From Clostridium algoriphilum (GTDB taxonomy: Bacteria; Bacillota; Clostridia; Clostridiales; Clostridiaceae): DNA of 64,000 nucleotides. The first letter of the stretch is position 1; the number at the start of each line of letters is the position of its first letter. Below are positions 35,083 through 43,113 of this stretch, piece after piece. The notes beneath the pieces were generated by a model. That model was given only the letters and a program-made list of their open reading frames with translations. It was not told where the DNA came from and ran no database searches. Both the position numbers and the translations under genes were made by a program. The stretch lies in assembly GCF_020443705.1 (NCBI RefSeq), contig NZ_JAIZZK010000019.1, positions 23,731 through 87,730 of the forward strand. Direction: 5' to 3'.

Positions 35083-35397
35083 ATGGCGTTATTAGGAAAT
35101 CCATTCGTTGCTAATGTACCAAGACAAATGTCTAATGAGGAGCTTGCGCAAGCAATTCGTGTCGACATTGCTGGTGAACTTGAAGCAATCATAGGTTATG
35201 AAGCTCATGCAATGTCTACGGCCGATGAAAGAGTTAAGAAGGTACTGCAACACATTGCAGATGAAGAAAGAAGGCATGTTGGAGAACTTGAAGAAGTTTT
35301 GTATATGCTATCTCCAAAGGACTCACAATTCATTGAAGAGGGTAAACAGAAAATCAAGCAACAGCAATCTCAAAACTTTCAGCAACCAATACAGTAA
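35083..35397 (+). CDS. Short ferritin-like protein (encapsulated-ferritin type)
   Basis: The 104-residue protein has two long helices with ELEAIIGYEAHAM (Glu near 28, 29 and 34) and LQHIADEERRHVGELEE (Glu near 65, His near 68). This spacing is that of half-length ferritin-like proteins such as EncFtn, which form a di-iron site only on dimerising. The C-terminus is Gln-rich (KQQQSQNFQQPIQ). Encapsulin is not encoded nearby, so a cargo role is not supported by context. A strong AGGAGGAAG precedes ATG 35083. Its likely job is iron or peroxide handling. Confidence 0.75.
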   Translation: MALLGNPFVANVPRQMSNEELAQAIRVDIAGELEAIIGYEAHAMSTADERVKKVLQHIADEERRHVGELEEVLYMLSPKDSQFIEEGKQKIKQQQSQNFQQPIQ

Positions 35398-35439
35398 TTT
35401 TTACAGTTGATATACTTGCCATCCTTTTGGGTGGTATTT

Positions 35440-36087
35440 TCATTTTTTGTTAGAAGGCATAATTTTATGACCACTTGAACCTGCTTTATAGCTTTTTAAG
35501 AATAAATTGTAAAATTCATCTATTACTTGTGAATTTTCAATCTCTTCGTTTATTTTAAAGACTTCAATTGCTGCCTCTATGGTGCATAAGTTACCAGAGC
35601 TTGCACCTCTTCTTAAGTCATAATTTGACTTAAAATTTGGATTCAATGAGATAATTGGTACCTTTTTTAAATATGAACTTCTTCTAATTATTTTTCGAGC
35701 TTCCTTCCATGTACCGTCTAATATTATAAATGCAGGGATTTTGCCTTTGTTTTTGTATTCAACTTTTCGGGACTGTGTTTCGATGTCTTCTATAGGAAAA
35801 AGTAAAAACACATCATATATGTCATTGTTTAAATTAGAAATTAACTTTTTAGGTATCTTCGTTCTTTCCCAAAGAAATATTTCTGTTGAACTTGGATTTG
35901 CGAGTGCTAATATTCTGGCGGTATTAGATGGTCTGTAAAATTCTTTTTCAGGAGAGAGAATCCAAATTTTCGCCTTGGTTTTAATATTAGGTGCTCCTTC
36001 ACAAATACAATTGAGGGAAGGTAACCCACACTTATTACAACTATTATATAAACTAGTTATTTGTTTTACTATGTAATTTGAGTTCAT
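35440..36087 (-). CDS. DTW-domain protein (tRNA aminocarboxypropyltransferase type)
   Basis: The 215-residue protein carries an N-terminal Cys motif CNKCGLPSLNCIC (about 18-30) and the DTW-domain core: LALANPSSTEIFLWERT, FPIEDIETQ, ILDGTWKEARKI (the DTW-like motif) and LRRGASSGNLCTIEA. The family uses S-adenosylmethionine to add aminocarboxypropyl to uridine in tRNA (acp3U). AGGAGGAAAT precedes ATG 36087. It is convergent with the ferritin-like gene and shares its strand with tspO upstream, but a hairpin between the two suggests separate units. Confidence 0.85.
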   Translation of the reverse strand: MNSNYIVKQITSLYNSCNKCGLPSLNCICEGAPNIKTKAKIWILSPEKEFYRPSNTARILALANPSSTEIFLWERTKIPKKLISNLNNDIYDVFLLFPIEDIETQSRKVEYKNKGKIPAFIILDGTWKEARKIIRRSSYLKKVPIISLNPNFKSNYDLRRGASSGNLCTIEAAIEVFKINEEIENSQVIDEFYNLFLKSYKAGSSGHKIMPSNKK

Positions 36088-36126
36088 ATTTCCTCCTAAA
36101 TAATTTAATGACCTGGATTATTAATA

Positions 36127-36193
36127 AAAGAATCCTGTAGAGCACGTAGTAACTTCTTTGTTAAAAAGCAAACACTAAAACTACAGGTTCTTT
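36127..36193. repeat. Inverted repeat between tspO and the DTW gene
   Basis: AAAGAATCCTGTAG (36127-36140) pairs with CTACAGGTTCTTT (36181-36193) with one bulge. It is a candidate terminator for the minus-strand tspO transcript. Confidence 0.5.
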
Positions 36194-36227
36194 AAAATGC
36201 GGATGAATATTTACTCAAAAAAGATTT

Positions 36228-36722
36228 TTAATTGAGCATCCATATAGTATAATTTAAAACGCCGGCAAAGGATACCCAAGCGATATACGGAATCATAAGA
36301 TAAGATGCAATTTTATCCACCTTATAAAACTCAAATGTAGTTCTAAGAATAAATATTAATAATAAAAGTAACTCTAAAAAAGCTATTGCATATAGTCTAA
36401 ATCTAAAGAATATAATGGACCAAAGAAAGTTTGCAAATAACTGAATACTGTATAAAAGCAATGCTTTTTTTACATCCTTCCCAGACTTCCCAGCCATCCA
36501 AACTCTATAGGAAGCTAGAGCCATTATAAAAAATAGTATTGTCCATACTATAGGGAAAACCCAACCAGGTGGTGAAAAAAATGGTTTGTTAAAATTTTTA
36601 TAGGTGTTTGATGCGCTCATACTTAGCAAAGCACTTAAATACCCTACGCCTTCTGCAAGTATTATACTAATAATAAGAGAAGTAAAGCTCTTTTTACCAT
36701 TTACTTTAAAGATATTAACCAT
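36228..36722 (-). CDS. tspO: TspO/MBR-family membrane protein
   Basis: The 164-residue protein has five transmembrane helices and the TspO signatures NKPFFSPPGWVFPIVWTILF (about 42-61), MALASYRVW and WSIIFF. TspO proteins bind porphyrins and other ligands in the membrane and take part in stress or tetrapyrrole balance. AAAGGATGAAAT precedes ATG 36722. It is a single gene divergent from the FabK-like gene; the 413-base intergenic region carries 20-bp repeats and the FabT-type promoter. Confidence 0.92.
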   Translation of the reverse strand: MVNIFKVNGKKSFTSLIISIILAEGVGYLSALLSMSASNTYKNFNKPFFSPPGWVFPIVWTILFFIMALASYRVWMAGKSGKDVKKALLLYSIQLFANFLWSIIFFRFRLYAIAFLELLLLLIFILRTTFEFYKVDKIASYLMIPYIAWVSFAGVLNYTIWMLN

Positions 36723-36906
36723 ATTATTTCATCCTTTCTATTATTATTTCTAAAATTTCTATAGAATATATAATTATATATTACTAATATATTTATTTAA
36801 GAGTTATTTTATACCTAATATAAAATATATTAATTAATGAAGCTTTCTATTTTTAAATTACAAAAAAGTACACAAAAGTGCTAATTAACAATAATTTCAT
36901 TATAAT

Positions 36907-36966
36907 ACAAATGTTTATAACGACAAACAAACGTTTATAATGACAAACAAATATTTGGTTTATAAA
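36907..36966. repeat. Three tandem 20-bp repeats upstream of the FabK-like gene
   Basis: Units starting at 36907, 36927 and 36947 share ACAAAnGTTTATAAnGACAA; the first two differ at two or three positions and the third is more diverged. They lie 100-150 bases upstream of the -35 box, between tspO and the FabK-like gene. They could be regulator sites for either gene. The rest of the gap is AT-rich. Confidence 0.6.
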
Positions 36967-37060
36967 AAAATTATCAAAATTAGTAAATGCTAAAACTGTA
37001 TATGATTGTATATAAGTATTATGGAAAAATGAACCAAAATAGCTACAAGTTACTTTTGTC

Positions 37061-37103
37061 TTGACATAGAATATAAAAATATATATACTTTGACTATCAA
37101 ACT
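37061..37103 (+). promoter_or_regulatory. Promoter with FabT-type operator, FabK-like gene
   Basis: TTGACA (37061-37066) and TATACT (37084-37089) are 17 bases apart. The near-palindrome ACTTTGACTATCAAACT (37087-37103) overlaps the -10 box and matches the FabT site TTTGAnTATCAAA. Binding would occlude RNA polymerase. Confidence 0.8.
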
Positions 37104-37135
37104 AGTTGAAATTAAAGCAAAGGGAGAGGATAATT

Positions 37136-38209
37136 ATGAAGTTACCTCCTTTAAAAATTGGAGAATTAATAGCAAGTATTCCTATAATTCAAGGCGGTAT
37201 GGGGGTAGGGGTATCTCTTTCATCTCTTGCATCAGCTGTTGCAAATGAAGGTGGGATTGGGATAATATCTACTGCTCAAATTGGATATAATGAAGAAGAC
37301 TTTGGAACCAATGCAAAGGAAGCAAACAAAAGAGCATTAAGAAATCAGATTAGAAGAGCTAAAGAATTAAGCCCTAAGGGTATTATTGGGATAAATATTA
37401 TGGTAGCTATGAATAATTATGAGGAACTAACAACGGTTGCTTTAGAGGAAGGCATAGATTTAATAATATCAGGGGCAGGACTTGCACTTAATTTACCCAA
37501 AATAGCTAAAGGATTTAAATCAAAGCTTGCACCTATAGTATCATCAGCAAAAGCAGCTACAGTTATATCAAAAATGTGGGACAGAAAAAACAATTGTGCA
37601 GCAGATTTAGTAGTTGTTGAAGGCCCAGAAGCTGGGGGACATCTTGGTTACTCTTTGGAATCGTTACTTGAGAAGACAACACAAGACCTGAAGCAAATAG
37701 TTAAAGAAGTTATAGAAGCAATTAAGCCTTTCGAAGAGAAGTATAATAAGAAAATACCTGTAGTAGCTGCTGGTGGAGTTTATACTGGAACCGATATTGC
37801 AGAACTCATGAAAATCGGTGCAGCAGGGGTTCAAATGGCAACTAGATTTGTTGCTACTAATGAATGTGATGCTAGCTTAGCTTTTAAAATGGCATATATT
37901 AACTCAAAAAAAGAAGATATAAAGATAGTAAAAAGTCCTGTAGGTATGCCTGGAAGAGCTATTAACAATAGTTTTATGAAAGTTGTAGAGGAAAAGGGCT
38001 GCAAAGTGAGTAAGTGCTATTTATGTATTAAGGATTGTAATCCTAAAACTACACCTTATTGTATTACAGAAGCACTTATACAAGCAGTGAAAGGGAATTT
38101 AGATAAAGGACTTATTTTTGTGGGAAGTAATGCTTACAAAGTAAATAAAATTGTTTCAGTTAAAGAACTTATGAGGGAACTGGTTGAAGAGGCTGAACGC
38201 GTTTTTTAA
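37136..38209 (+). CDS. FabK-like / nitronate monooxygenase flavoprotein
   Basis: The 357-residue TIM-barrel flavoprotein has IIQGGMGVGVSLSSLAS (about 16-32), VVVEGPEAGGHLG, VVAAGGVYTGTDIAELM and AAGVQMATRF, the FMN-binding motifs shared by FabK enoyl-ACP reductases and nitronate monooxygenases. It is about 45 residues longer than FabK. A C-terminal Cys-rich stretch near 290-310 (KCYLCIKDC, then TPYCI) is absent from FabK. The start is ATG 37136 after GGGAGAGGAT; an in-frame TTG 37106 lies over the operator. The FabT-type operator links it to fatty acid synthesis. Exact substrate is unsettled. Confidence 0.85.
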   Translation: MKLPPLKIGELIASIPIIQGGMGVGVSLSSLASAVANEGGIGIISTAQIGYNEEDFGTNAKEANKRALRNQIRRAKELSPKGIIGINIMVAMNNYEELTTVALEEGIDLIISGAGLALNLPKIAKGFKSKLAPIVSSAKAATVISKMWDRKNNCAADLVVVEGPEAGGHLGYSLESLLEKTTQDLKQIVKEVIEAIKPFEEKYNKKIPVVAAGGVYTGTDIAELMKIGAAGVQMATRFVATNECDASLAFKMAYINSKKEDIKIVKSPVGMPGRAINNSFMKVVEEKGCKVSKCYLCIKDCNPKTTPYCITEALIQAVKGNLDKGLIFVGSNAYKVNKIVSVKELMRELVEEAERVF

Positions 38210-38261
38210 CTTTGATATGCAAACATTTGAATACTAAATTTTCATATTTATGGTAAAAATA

Positions 38262-38304
38262 TTGACAAATTACCATTCCATAGATATACTTTGATTATCA
38301 AAGT
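38262..38304 (+). promoter_or_regulatory. Promoter with FabT-type operator, fabT-fab-acc operon
   Basis: TTGACA (38262-38267) and TATACT (38285-38290) have 17-base spacing. The palindrome ACTTTGATTATCAAAGT (38288-38304) overlaps the -10 box and matches the FabT consensus. The architecture is identical to that before the FabK-like gene, indicating shared repression and autoregulation of fabT. Confidence 0.85.
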
Positions 38305-38355
38305 ATATGAATAATAGAGTATATGAAAAGTAAAGTATGGGAAATGGTGATAAAT

Positions 38356-38808
38356 ATGAGGAAATCTGTTGGGGTTGTTAATGAACTTTTAGTAGAGACC
38401 TTTAGTGATATATCACAGATAGAACAGAAGGCACTTAAAGAAGGAATACTTAAAGATATATCTATAACCGAAATACATACTATTGATGCAATAGGTATGT
38501 ATGAGTACAGAACTATGTCACAGGTGGCTCAAGATCTTAGAATTACTGTAGGTACTCTTACAACTGCTATTAATAAACTCTTGAAAAAAGGGTATGTTGA
38601 TAGAAAAAGAGGGGAAGAAGATAGAAGATCAGTAATGATTGCGCTTACTAGAAAAGGAAAACTTGCATATAGGATACATGATACATTCCATTCTCATATG
38701 GTGCACGCAACTATAGATGGTCTAAATGAGGAAGAAGAAGAAATATTAATAAAATCTCTAGAAAAATTAAATGGCTTCTTTAAAGACAAATACAGATTAG
38801 AAAGTTAA
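38356..38808 (+). CDS. fabT: FabT-type MarR-family repressor of fatty acid synthesis
   Basis: The 150-residue MarR-family protein has a winged helix (about 45-110: TMSQVAQDLRITVGTLTTAINKL, then the wing VDRKRGEEDRRSVMIALT). Its length and location at the head of the fab cluster are those of FabT. FabT represses fab genes, with long-chain acyl-ACP as co-repressor. ATG 38356, six bases after GGTGA, is preferred over an upstream in-frame ATG (38323) with no ribosome site. FabT-type palindromes occur in its own promoter and in the promoter of the preceding FabK-like gene. Confidence 0.9.
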   Translation: MRKSVGVVNELLVETFSDISQIEQKALKEGILKDISITEIHTIDAIGMYEYRTMSQVAQDLRITVGTLTTAINKLLKKGYVDRKRGEEDRRSVMIALTRKGKLAYRIHDTFHSHMVHATIDGLNEEEEEILIKSLEKLNGFFKDKYRLES

Positions 38809-38824
38809 TGGGGGGAAATAAGTA

Positions 38825-39808
38825 ATGAACGAGGTACAAATAATTGGTACAGGAAGTTATGCTCCGTTAAACATAATGACTAATCATCAGTTATCAGAAC
38901 TTGTGGATACTTCTGATGAATGGATAGTTTCTATGACAGGTATCAAGGAAAGACATATATCACAAGGTGAAAACACTTCAGACTTAGCTACAAAAGCTGC
39001 CTTAGAGGCATTAAAGGATGCAAATGTTAAAGCCGAAGACATAGACTTAATAATTGTTGCAAGTACTTCGCCAGATCAATTTGTACCAGCTACTGCATGT
39101 TTAGTTCAAGGAAATATCGGAGCAGTTAATGCTATGGCTTTTGATGTATCAGCGGCATGTACAGGGTTTATATTTGCCCTTAATATAGCAATACAGTTTC
39201 TTAAAACTGGAGAACGAACAAGAGCTTTAATAATAGGTGCTGAAGTACTATCAAAAATTGTTGATTGGACAGATCGGAATACTTGCATACTCTTTGGAGA
39301 TGGTGCAGGGGCAGCAATACTTGAGGCGGGTACTAAAAAAGGTATAATTTCTATAAATTCAGCTTCACAAGGTCAGAAGGCTCGATTTCTAACTTGCCCT
39401 ACTGTAGATGTGAAAAACACATTCGCAAAAGGAAATAAGGACTTTAAATCTACAATAAGTATGGATGGCAAAGAAATATTTAAGTTTGCAGTAAAAATTA
39501 TTGCAAGTAGCATAAATAGGATACTAAAAGAAAATAATTATACGCTTGACGATATTAAGTATGTAGTATGTCATCAAGCAAACGCTAGAATAATAGATTT
39601 AGTTGTTAGGAGATTAAAGGCTGATAAAAACAAGTTTTTCGTTAATTTAGAGAGATATGGAAATACATCGGCAGCGAGTATAGCCATAGCTATGGACGAA
39701 ATGAATAAAAAGAAGTTATTAAAAGCTGGAGATAAAATTATACTTGTTGGCTTTGGCGGTGGATTAACCTACGGAGCTTCATTAATAGAATGGACAATTA
39801 ATAAATAA
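38825..39808 (+). CDS. fabH: 3-oxoacyl-ACP synthase III
   Basis: The 327-residue protein has the FabH catalytic triad: Cys in DVSAACTGFIFAL (near 112), His in VCHQANARI (near 249) and Asn in YGNTSAAS (near 279). It also has DTSDEWIVSMTGIKERH near the start and the closing LVGFGGGLTYG. FabH condenses acetyl-CoA or branched acyl-CoA with malonyl-ACP to begin chain synthesis. It follows fabT by 16 bases with GGGGGAAA as ribosome site, and acpP follows after 19 bases. Starter preference (straight or branched) cannot be read reliably. Confidence 0.96.
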   Translation: MNEVQIIGTGSYAPLNIMTNHQLSELVDTSDEWIVSMTGIKERHISQGENTSDLATKAALEALKDANVKAEDIDLIIVASTSPDQFVPATACLVQGNIGAVNAMAFDVSAACTGFIFALNIAIQFLKTGERTRALIIGAEVLSKIVDWTDRNTCILFGDGAGAAILEAGTKKGIISINSASQGQKARFLTCPTVDVKNTFAKGNKDFKSTISMDGKEIFKFAVKIIASSINRILKENNYTLDDIKYVVCHQANARIIDLVVRRLKADKNKFFVNLERYGNTSAASIAIAMDEMNKKKLLKAGDKIILVGFGGGLTYGASLIEWTINK

Positions 39809-39827
39809 ATTTTAGGAGGAATTAATA

Positions 39828-40058
39828 ATGGTATTTGAAAAAGTTAAAAGTGTAATAGTTGAACAATTAGGAATAGATGAGGCAGAGGTTAAAATGGAGG
39901 CAAAATTTGCAGATGATTTAGGTGTAGATTCCCTTGAAATATTTGAAATAGTAATGTCGCTCGAAGAAGCATTTGAAATTGAAATACCAAATGAGGATAT
40001 AGAAAACATTAAAGATGTTAAGGGAATTGTTAAATATATAGAAGAAAAACTGAAATAA
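39828..40058 (+). CDS. acpP: Acyl carrier protein
   Basis: The 76-residue acidic four-helix protein has the phosphopantetheine-attachment motif [13 protein letters not shown] with Ser35. ACP carries the growing acyl chain through all enzymes of this cluster and, as acyl-ACP, is the likely FabT co-repressor. TTAGGAGGAATT gives very strong initiation, fitting the high demand for ACP. A terminator-like hairpin follows at 40132, so acpP may be made in excess over the downstream genes. Confidence 0.97.
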   Translation: MVFEKVKSVIVEQLGIDEAEVKMEAKFADDLGVDSLEIFEIVMSLEEAFEIEIPNEDIENIKDVKGIVKYIEEKLK

Positions 40059-40131
40059 TAAAAATTATAAAGTTAGATGATTAAAGAGCTGAACTACTAA
40101 GTATAAAAATTTAGTTTCATTCAGTAAGTTG

Positions 40132-40183
40132 AAAAAGTATATATTACATATTGAGATGTTGTAGTAATATATACTTTTTTTCT
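40132..40183 (+). terminator. Intrinsic terminator or attenuator between acpP and fabK
   Basis: AAAAAGTATATATTA (40132-40146) pairs perfectly over 15 bp with 40165-40179 and is followed by T residues. It stands inside an otherwise collinear fab operon, so partial read-through could tune fabK and later genes. Confidence 0.75.
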
Positions 40184-40234
40184 GTAATTATCTGACTTTA
40201 GCTATATGCTTTTAAGGAATCAAGGAGGGGTAAA

Positions 40235-41167
40235 ATGTTTAATTCCGTATTTTTTGAAGATTTAGGTGTGAAATATCCAATAATTCAAGGTGGGATGGCT
40301 TGGGTTGCAGACAGTAGCCTAGCATCTGCAGTATCTAATGCAGGGGGACTAGGAATTATAGCTGCGGCCAATGCACCAACTGATTATATAAGAGATGAAA
40401 TTAGAAAAGCAAAGAAATTAACAGACAAACCTTTTGGCGTTAACATAATGCTTTTGAGTGATAATGCAGAAGAAATTGCACATCTTGTATGTGAAGAAGG
40501 TATTAAAGTTGTTACTACAGGGGCTGGAAACCCAGGTAAATACATGGAACTTTGGAAGTCACACGGAATTAAAGTGATACCAGTTGTGGCCTCTGTTGCC
40601 TTGGCTAAGCGTATGGAAAGAGCAGGAGCGGATGCCGTTGTTGCAGAAGGTTGCGAATCTGGTGGACATATTGGGGAACTTACAACCATGGCACTCGTTC
40701 CTCAAGTCGTTGATGGTGTTAATATACCAGTAATCGCGGCAGGTGGTATTGGAGATGGACGTGGCGTCGCAGCAGCATTTATGCTTGGTGTGCAGGGAGT
40801 TCAGGTAGGAACAAGGTTTTTAGTAGCCAATGAATGTACAATACATGAAAATTATAAAAAGAAGATATTGGCTGCAAAAGATATAGATTCAGTAGTTACA
40901 GGAAGACCAACAGGTCACCCTGTTAGGGTTTTAAAAAACAAGTTAGCAAGACAATTTCAAAAGCTTGAAAAAGAACATGCAACTATAGAGGATTTAGAGG
41001 AACTTGGAAGAGGATGCCTACAAAAAGCCGTAAAAGAAGGCGACATAGTAATGGGATCTATTTTGGCAGGACAAATAGCAGGTCTTGTTAAAAAAGAACA
41101 AAGTTGTAAGGAAATTATAGAAGAAATGTTTAATCAGGCAGAAGAAGCTATTATAAAATTTAAATAA
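40235..41167 (+). CDS. fabK: Enoyl-ACP reductase II (FabK)
   Basis: The 310-residue TIM-barrel flavoprotein has YPIIQGGMAWVADSSLAS near the start, VVAEGCESGGHIGE (the catalytic His region, near 140), PVIAAGGIGDGRGVAAA and GVQVGTRF. This matches FabK in length and motifs. It performs the last reduction of each elongation cycle using FMN and NAD(P)H. No FabI is present in the window, so FabK is the likely main enoyl reductase, with resistance to FabI inhibitors expected from family knowledge. It lies 176 bases after acpP, with fabD 74 bases downstream. Confidence 0.94.
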   Translation: MFNSVFFEDLGVKYPIIQGGMAWVADSSLASAVSNAGGLGIIAAANAPTDYIRDEIRKAKKLTDKPFGVNIMLLSDNAEEIAHLVCEEGIKVVTTGAGNPGKYMELWKSHGIKVIPVVASVALAKRMERAGADAVVAEGCESGGHIGELTTMALVPQVVDGVNIPVIAAGGIGDGRGVAAAFMLGVQGVQVGTRFLVANECTIHENYKKKILAAKDIDSVVTGRPTGHPVRVLKNKLARQFQKLEKEHATIEDLEELGRGCLQKAVKEGDIVMGSILAGQIAGLVKKEQSCKEIIEEMFNQAEEAIIKFK

Positions 41168-41241
41168 AATTAATATTATTACTTAATATATGTAATTATT
41201 TGATATTGAAATGCTAAGGTGATGAATTAAGGAGAGAAATT

Positions 41242-42177
41242 ATGAGTAAAATTGCTTTTATTTTTCCTGGACAAGGAGCTCAATACATTGGTATGGGCAA
41301 GGAATTATTTGATAATATAGAAGAATGCAAAGACATATTTAACATAGCAGATAAAGAGCTTAATTTTGAATTAAGTAAACTTTGTTTTGAAGGAACAGAT
41401 GAGGAGTTAAATATTACAGAAAACACTCAACCAGCCATTTTAACTACTAGTATAGCAGCTCTTATGGCATTAAAACAGCGAGGTATAAAATGTGATGTAA
41501 CTGCAGGACTTAGTCTTGGAGAATACTCAGCTCTTGTTTGTAGCGGAGTTATGGACTTTAAAGATGCTGTAAAGCTTGTTAAAAAACGTGGGAAATTCAT
41601 GCAGGAAGCAGTTCCTGTAGGGATAGGAACCATGGCAGCAATTCTAGGACTTGATGCAAATTTAGTTGAAGAAGCTTGCACTGAGGCTAGAGTTTCTGGG
41701 ATAGTTGAAATTGCTAATTTAAACTGTCCAGGACAAGTAGTAATTGCCGGGGAAATAGCGGCGGTAGAACTTGCTTGTGAAAAAGCAAAGGAAAAGGGTG
41801 CAAAACGAGCTATGCTCTTATCTGTAAGTGCACCTTTTCACTCATCTATGTTAAAACCAGCAGCTGCTAAGTTAGAAACAGAACTTAAAAACATAGTCCT
41901 TAAAGATATCACTATTCCAGTAATGACAAATGTGAATGGTGATTATATAAAGAACAAAGATGATGTAAAAGGTAACTTAGTACTTCAGGTTATGAGTTCT
42001 GTTCTATGGGAAATAATTATAAGAAATATGATAAAAGATGGTGTGGATACTTTCGTAGAGATAGGACCAGGTAGGGTGCTTTGTGGATTTGTTAAAAAAA
42101 TAGATAGAAAACTTACGGTCCTTAATATAGAAGATATGGCATCTTTAAATAAAGCAGTAGAAATACTTAGACAATAA
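41242..42177 (+). CDS. fabD: Malonyl-CoA:ACP transacylase
   Basis: The 311-residue protein has the FabD start IAFIFPGQGAQYIGMGKEL, the nucleophile motif GLSLGEYSAL (Ser near 92), MQEAVPVGIGTMAAILG with conserved residues, PFHSSML (His near 200) and the closing VEIGPGRVL. It transfers malonyl groups from CoA to ACP, supplying FabH and FabF. GGAGAGAAATT precedes ATG 41242. It is in the middle of the fab operon between fabK and fabG. Confidence 0.96.
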   Translation: MSKIAFIFPGQGAQYIGMGKELFDNIEECKDIFNIADKELNFELSKLCFEGTDEELNITENTQPAILTTSIAALMALKQRGIKCDVTAGLSLGEYSALVCSGVMDFKDAVKLVKKRGKFMQEAVPVGIGTMAAILGLDANLVEEACTEARVSGIVEIANLNCPGQVVIAGEIAAVELACEKAKEKGAKRAMLLSVSAPFHSSMLKPAAAKLETELKNIVLKDITIPVMTNVNGDYIKNKDDVKGNLVLQVMSSVLWEIIIRNMIKDGVDTFVEIGPGRVLCGFVKKIDRKLTVLNIEDMASLNKAVEILRQ

Positions 42178-42245
42178 TATTTGTTAAGCATTTAGATTCT
42201 TAATAAATAGAGATATATTAGAAATGCAAAGGAGAGCACAAATTT

Positions 42246-42986
42246 ATGTTAAAAGGGAAAACAGCAGTAGTAACAGGAGCTAGTCGTGGTATAGGACGCG
42301 CAATAGCTATAAAGCTAGCAAAACTTGGAGCAAATGTAGTTGTTAACTATAGAAAAAACGAAGATGCAGTGTTGGATGTAGTTAAAGAAATAGGAGCTTT
42401 AGGAGTTAAGGTATTAGCGGTTAAAGCTGATATAAGTAGTTATAGTGATGTAGAAAATATGATGAAAAAATGTATGGATGAATTTGGGGCTATAGATATT
42501 CTAGTTAATAATGCTGGAATAACAAAAGATGGTCTTTTAATGAGAATGAAGGAAGAGGACTTTGATAGTGTTATAGATATTAATCTTAAGGGTGCTTTTA
42601 ATTGTACAAAGCATGTATCAGCAATAATGCTTAAGCAAAGAAGTGGAAGAGTAATAAATATATCTTCAGTTACTGGACTTACAGGTAATGCAGGTCAAGT
42701 TAATTATTCTTCTGCGAAGGCCGGTATAATAGGCATGACAAAATCTGTGGCTAGAGAATTTGCAAGCCGCGGAGTTACATGTAATGCAGTGGCACCAGGG
42801 TATATTCAAACAGATATGACTGATGCTTTGCCCGAGAAGGTAAAAGAGGCTATAATGAGTACTATTCCTCTAAAGAGACTTGGAACCCCTGAAGATGTGG
42901 CAAATGTAGTAGCATTTTTAGCATCCAATGAAGCATCATACATAACAGGTCAAGTTATAAATATAGATGGTGGAATGGTAATGTAG
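42246..42986 (+). CDS. fabG: 3-oxoacyl-ACP reductase
   Basis: The 246-residue short-chain dehydrogenase has TGASRGIGRAIA (NADPH binding, about 9-20), NNAG (near 88), the catalytic Ser of NISSVTGL (near 139), YSSAKAG with Tyr and Lys (near 152-156), and the closing ITGQVINIDGGMVM typical of FabG. It reduces 3-oxoacyl-ACP in each cycle. AAAGGAGAGC precedes ATG 42246. About 127 bases, including AT-rich imperfect repeats, separate it from fabF. Confidence 0.96.
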   Translation: MLKGKTAVVTGASRGIGRAIAIKLAKLGANVVVNYRKNEDAVLDVVKEIGALGVKVLAVKADISSYSDVENMMKKCMDEFGAIDILVNNAGITKDGLLMRMKEEDFDSVIDINLKGAFNCTKHVSAIMLKQRSGRVINISSVTGLTGNAGQVNYSSAKAGIIGMTKSVAREFASRGVTCNAVAPGYIQTDMTDALPEKVKEAIMSTIPLKRLGTPEDVANVVAFLASNEASYITGQVINIDGGMVM

Positions 42987-43113
42987 TTTTAAGACAATTA
43001 ATAAAGTCCCATTAGGGATATGAAAATAAAATAATATACTTATCATAATATTTATTTTATATGGTTTAGGTGAGGTAGCACCTTTAGGTGATAATTAAAG
43101 GAGGAGATACTTT

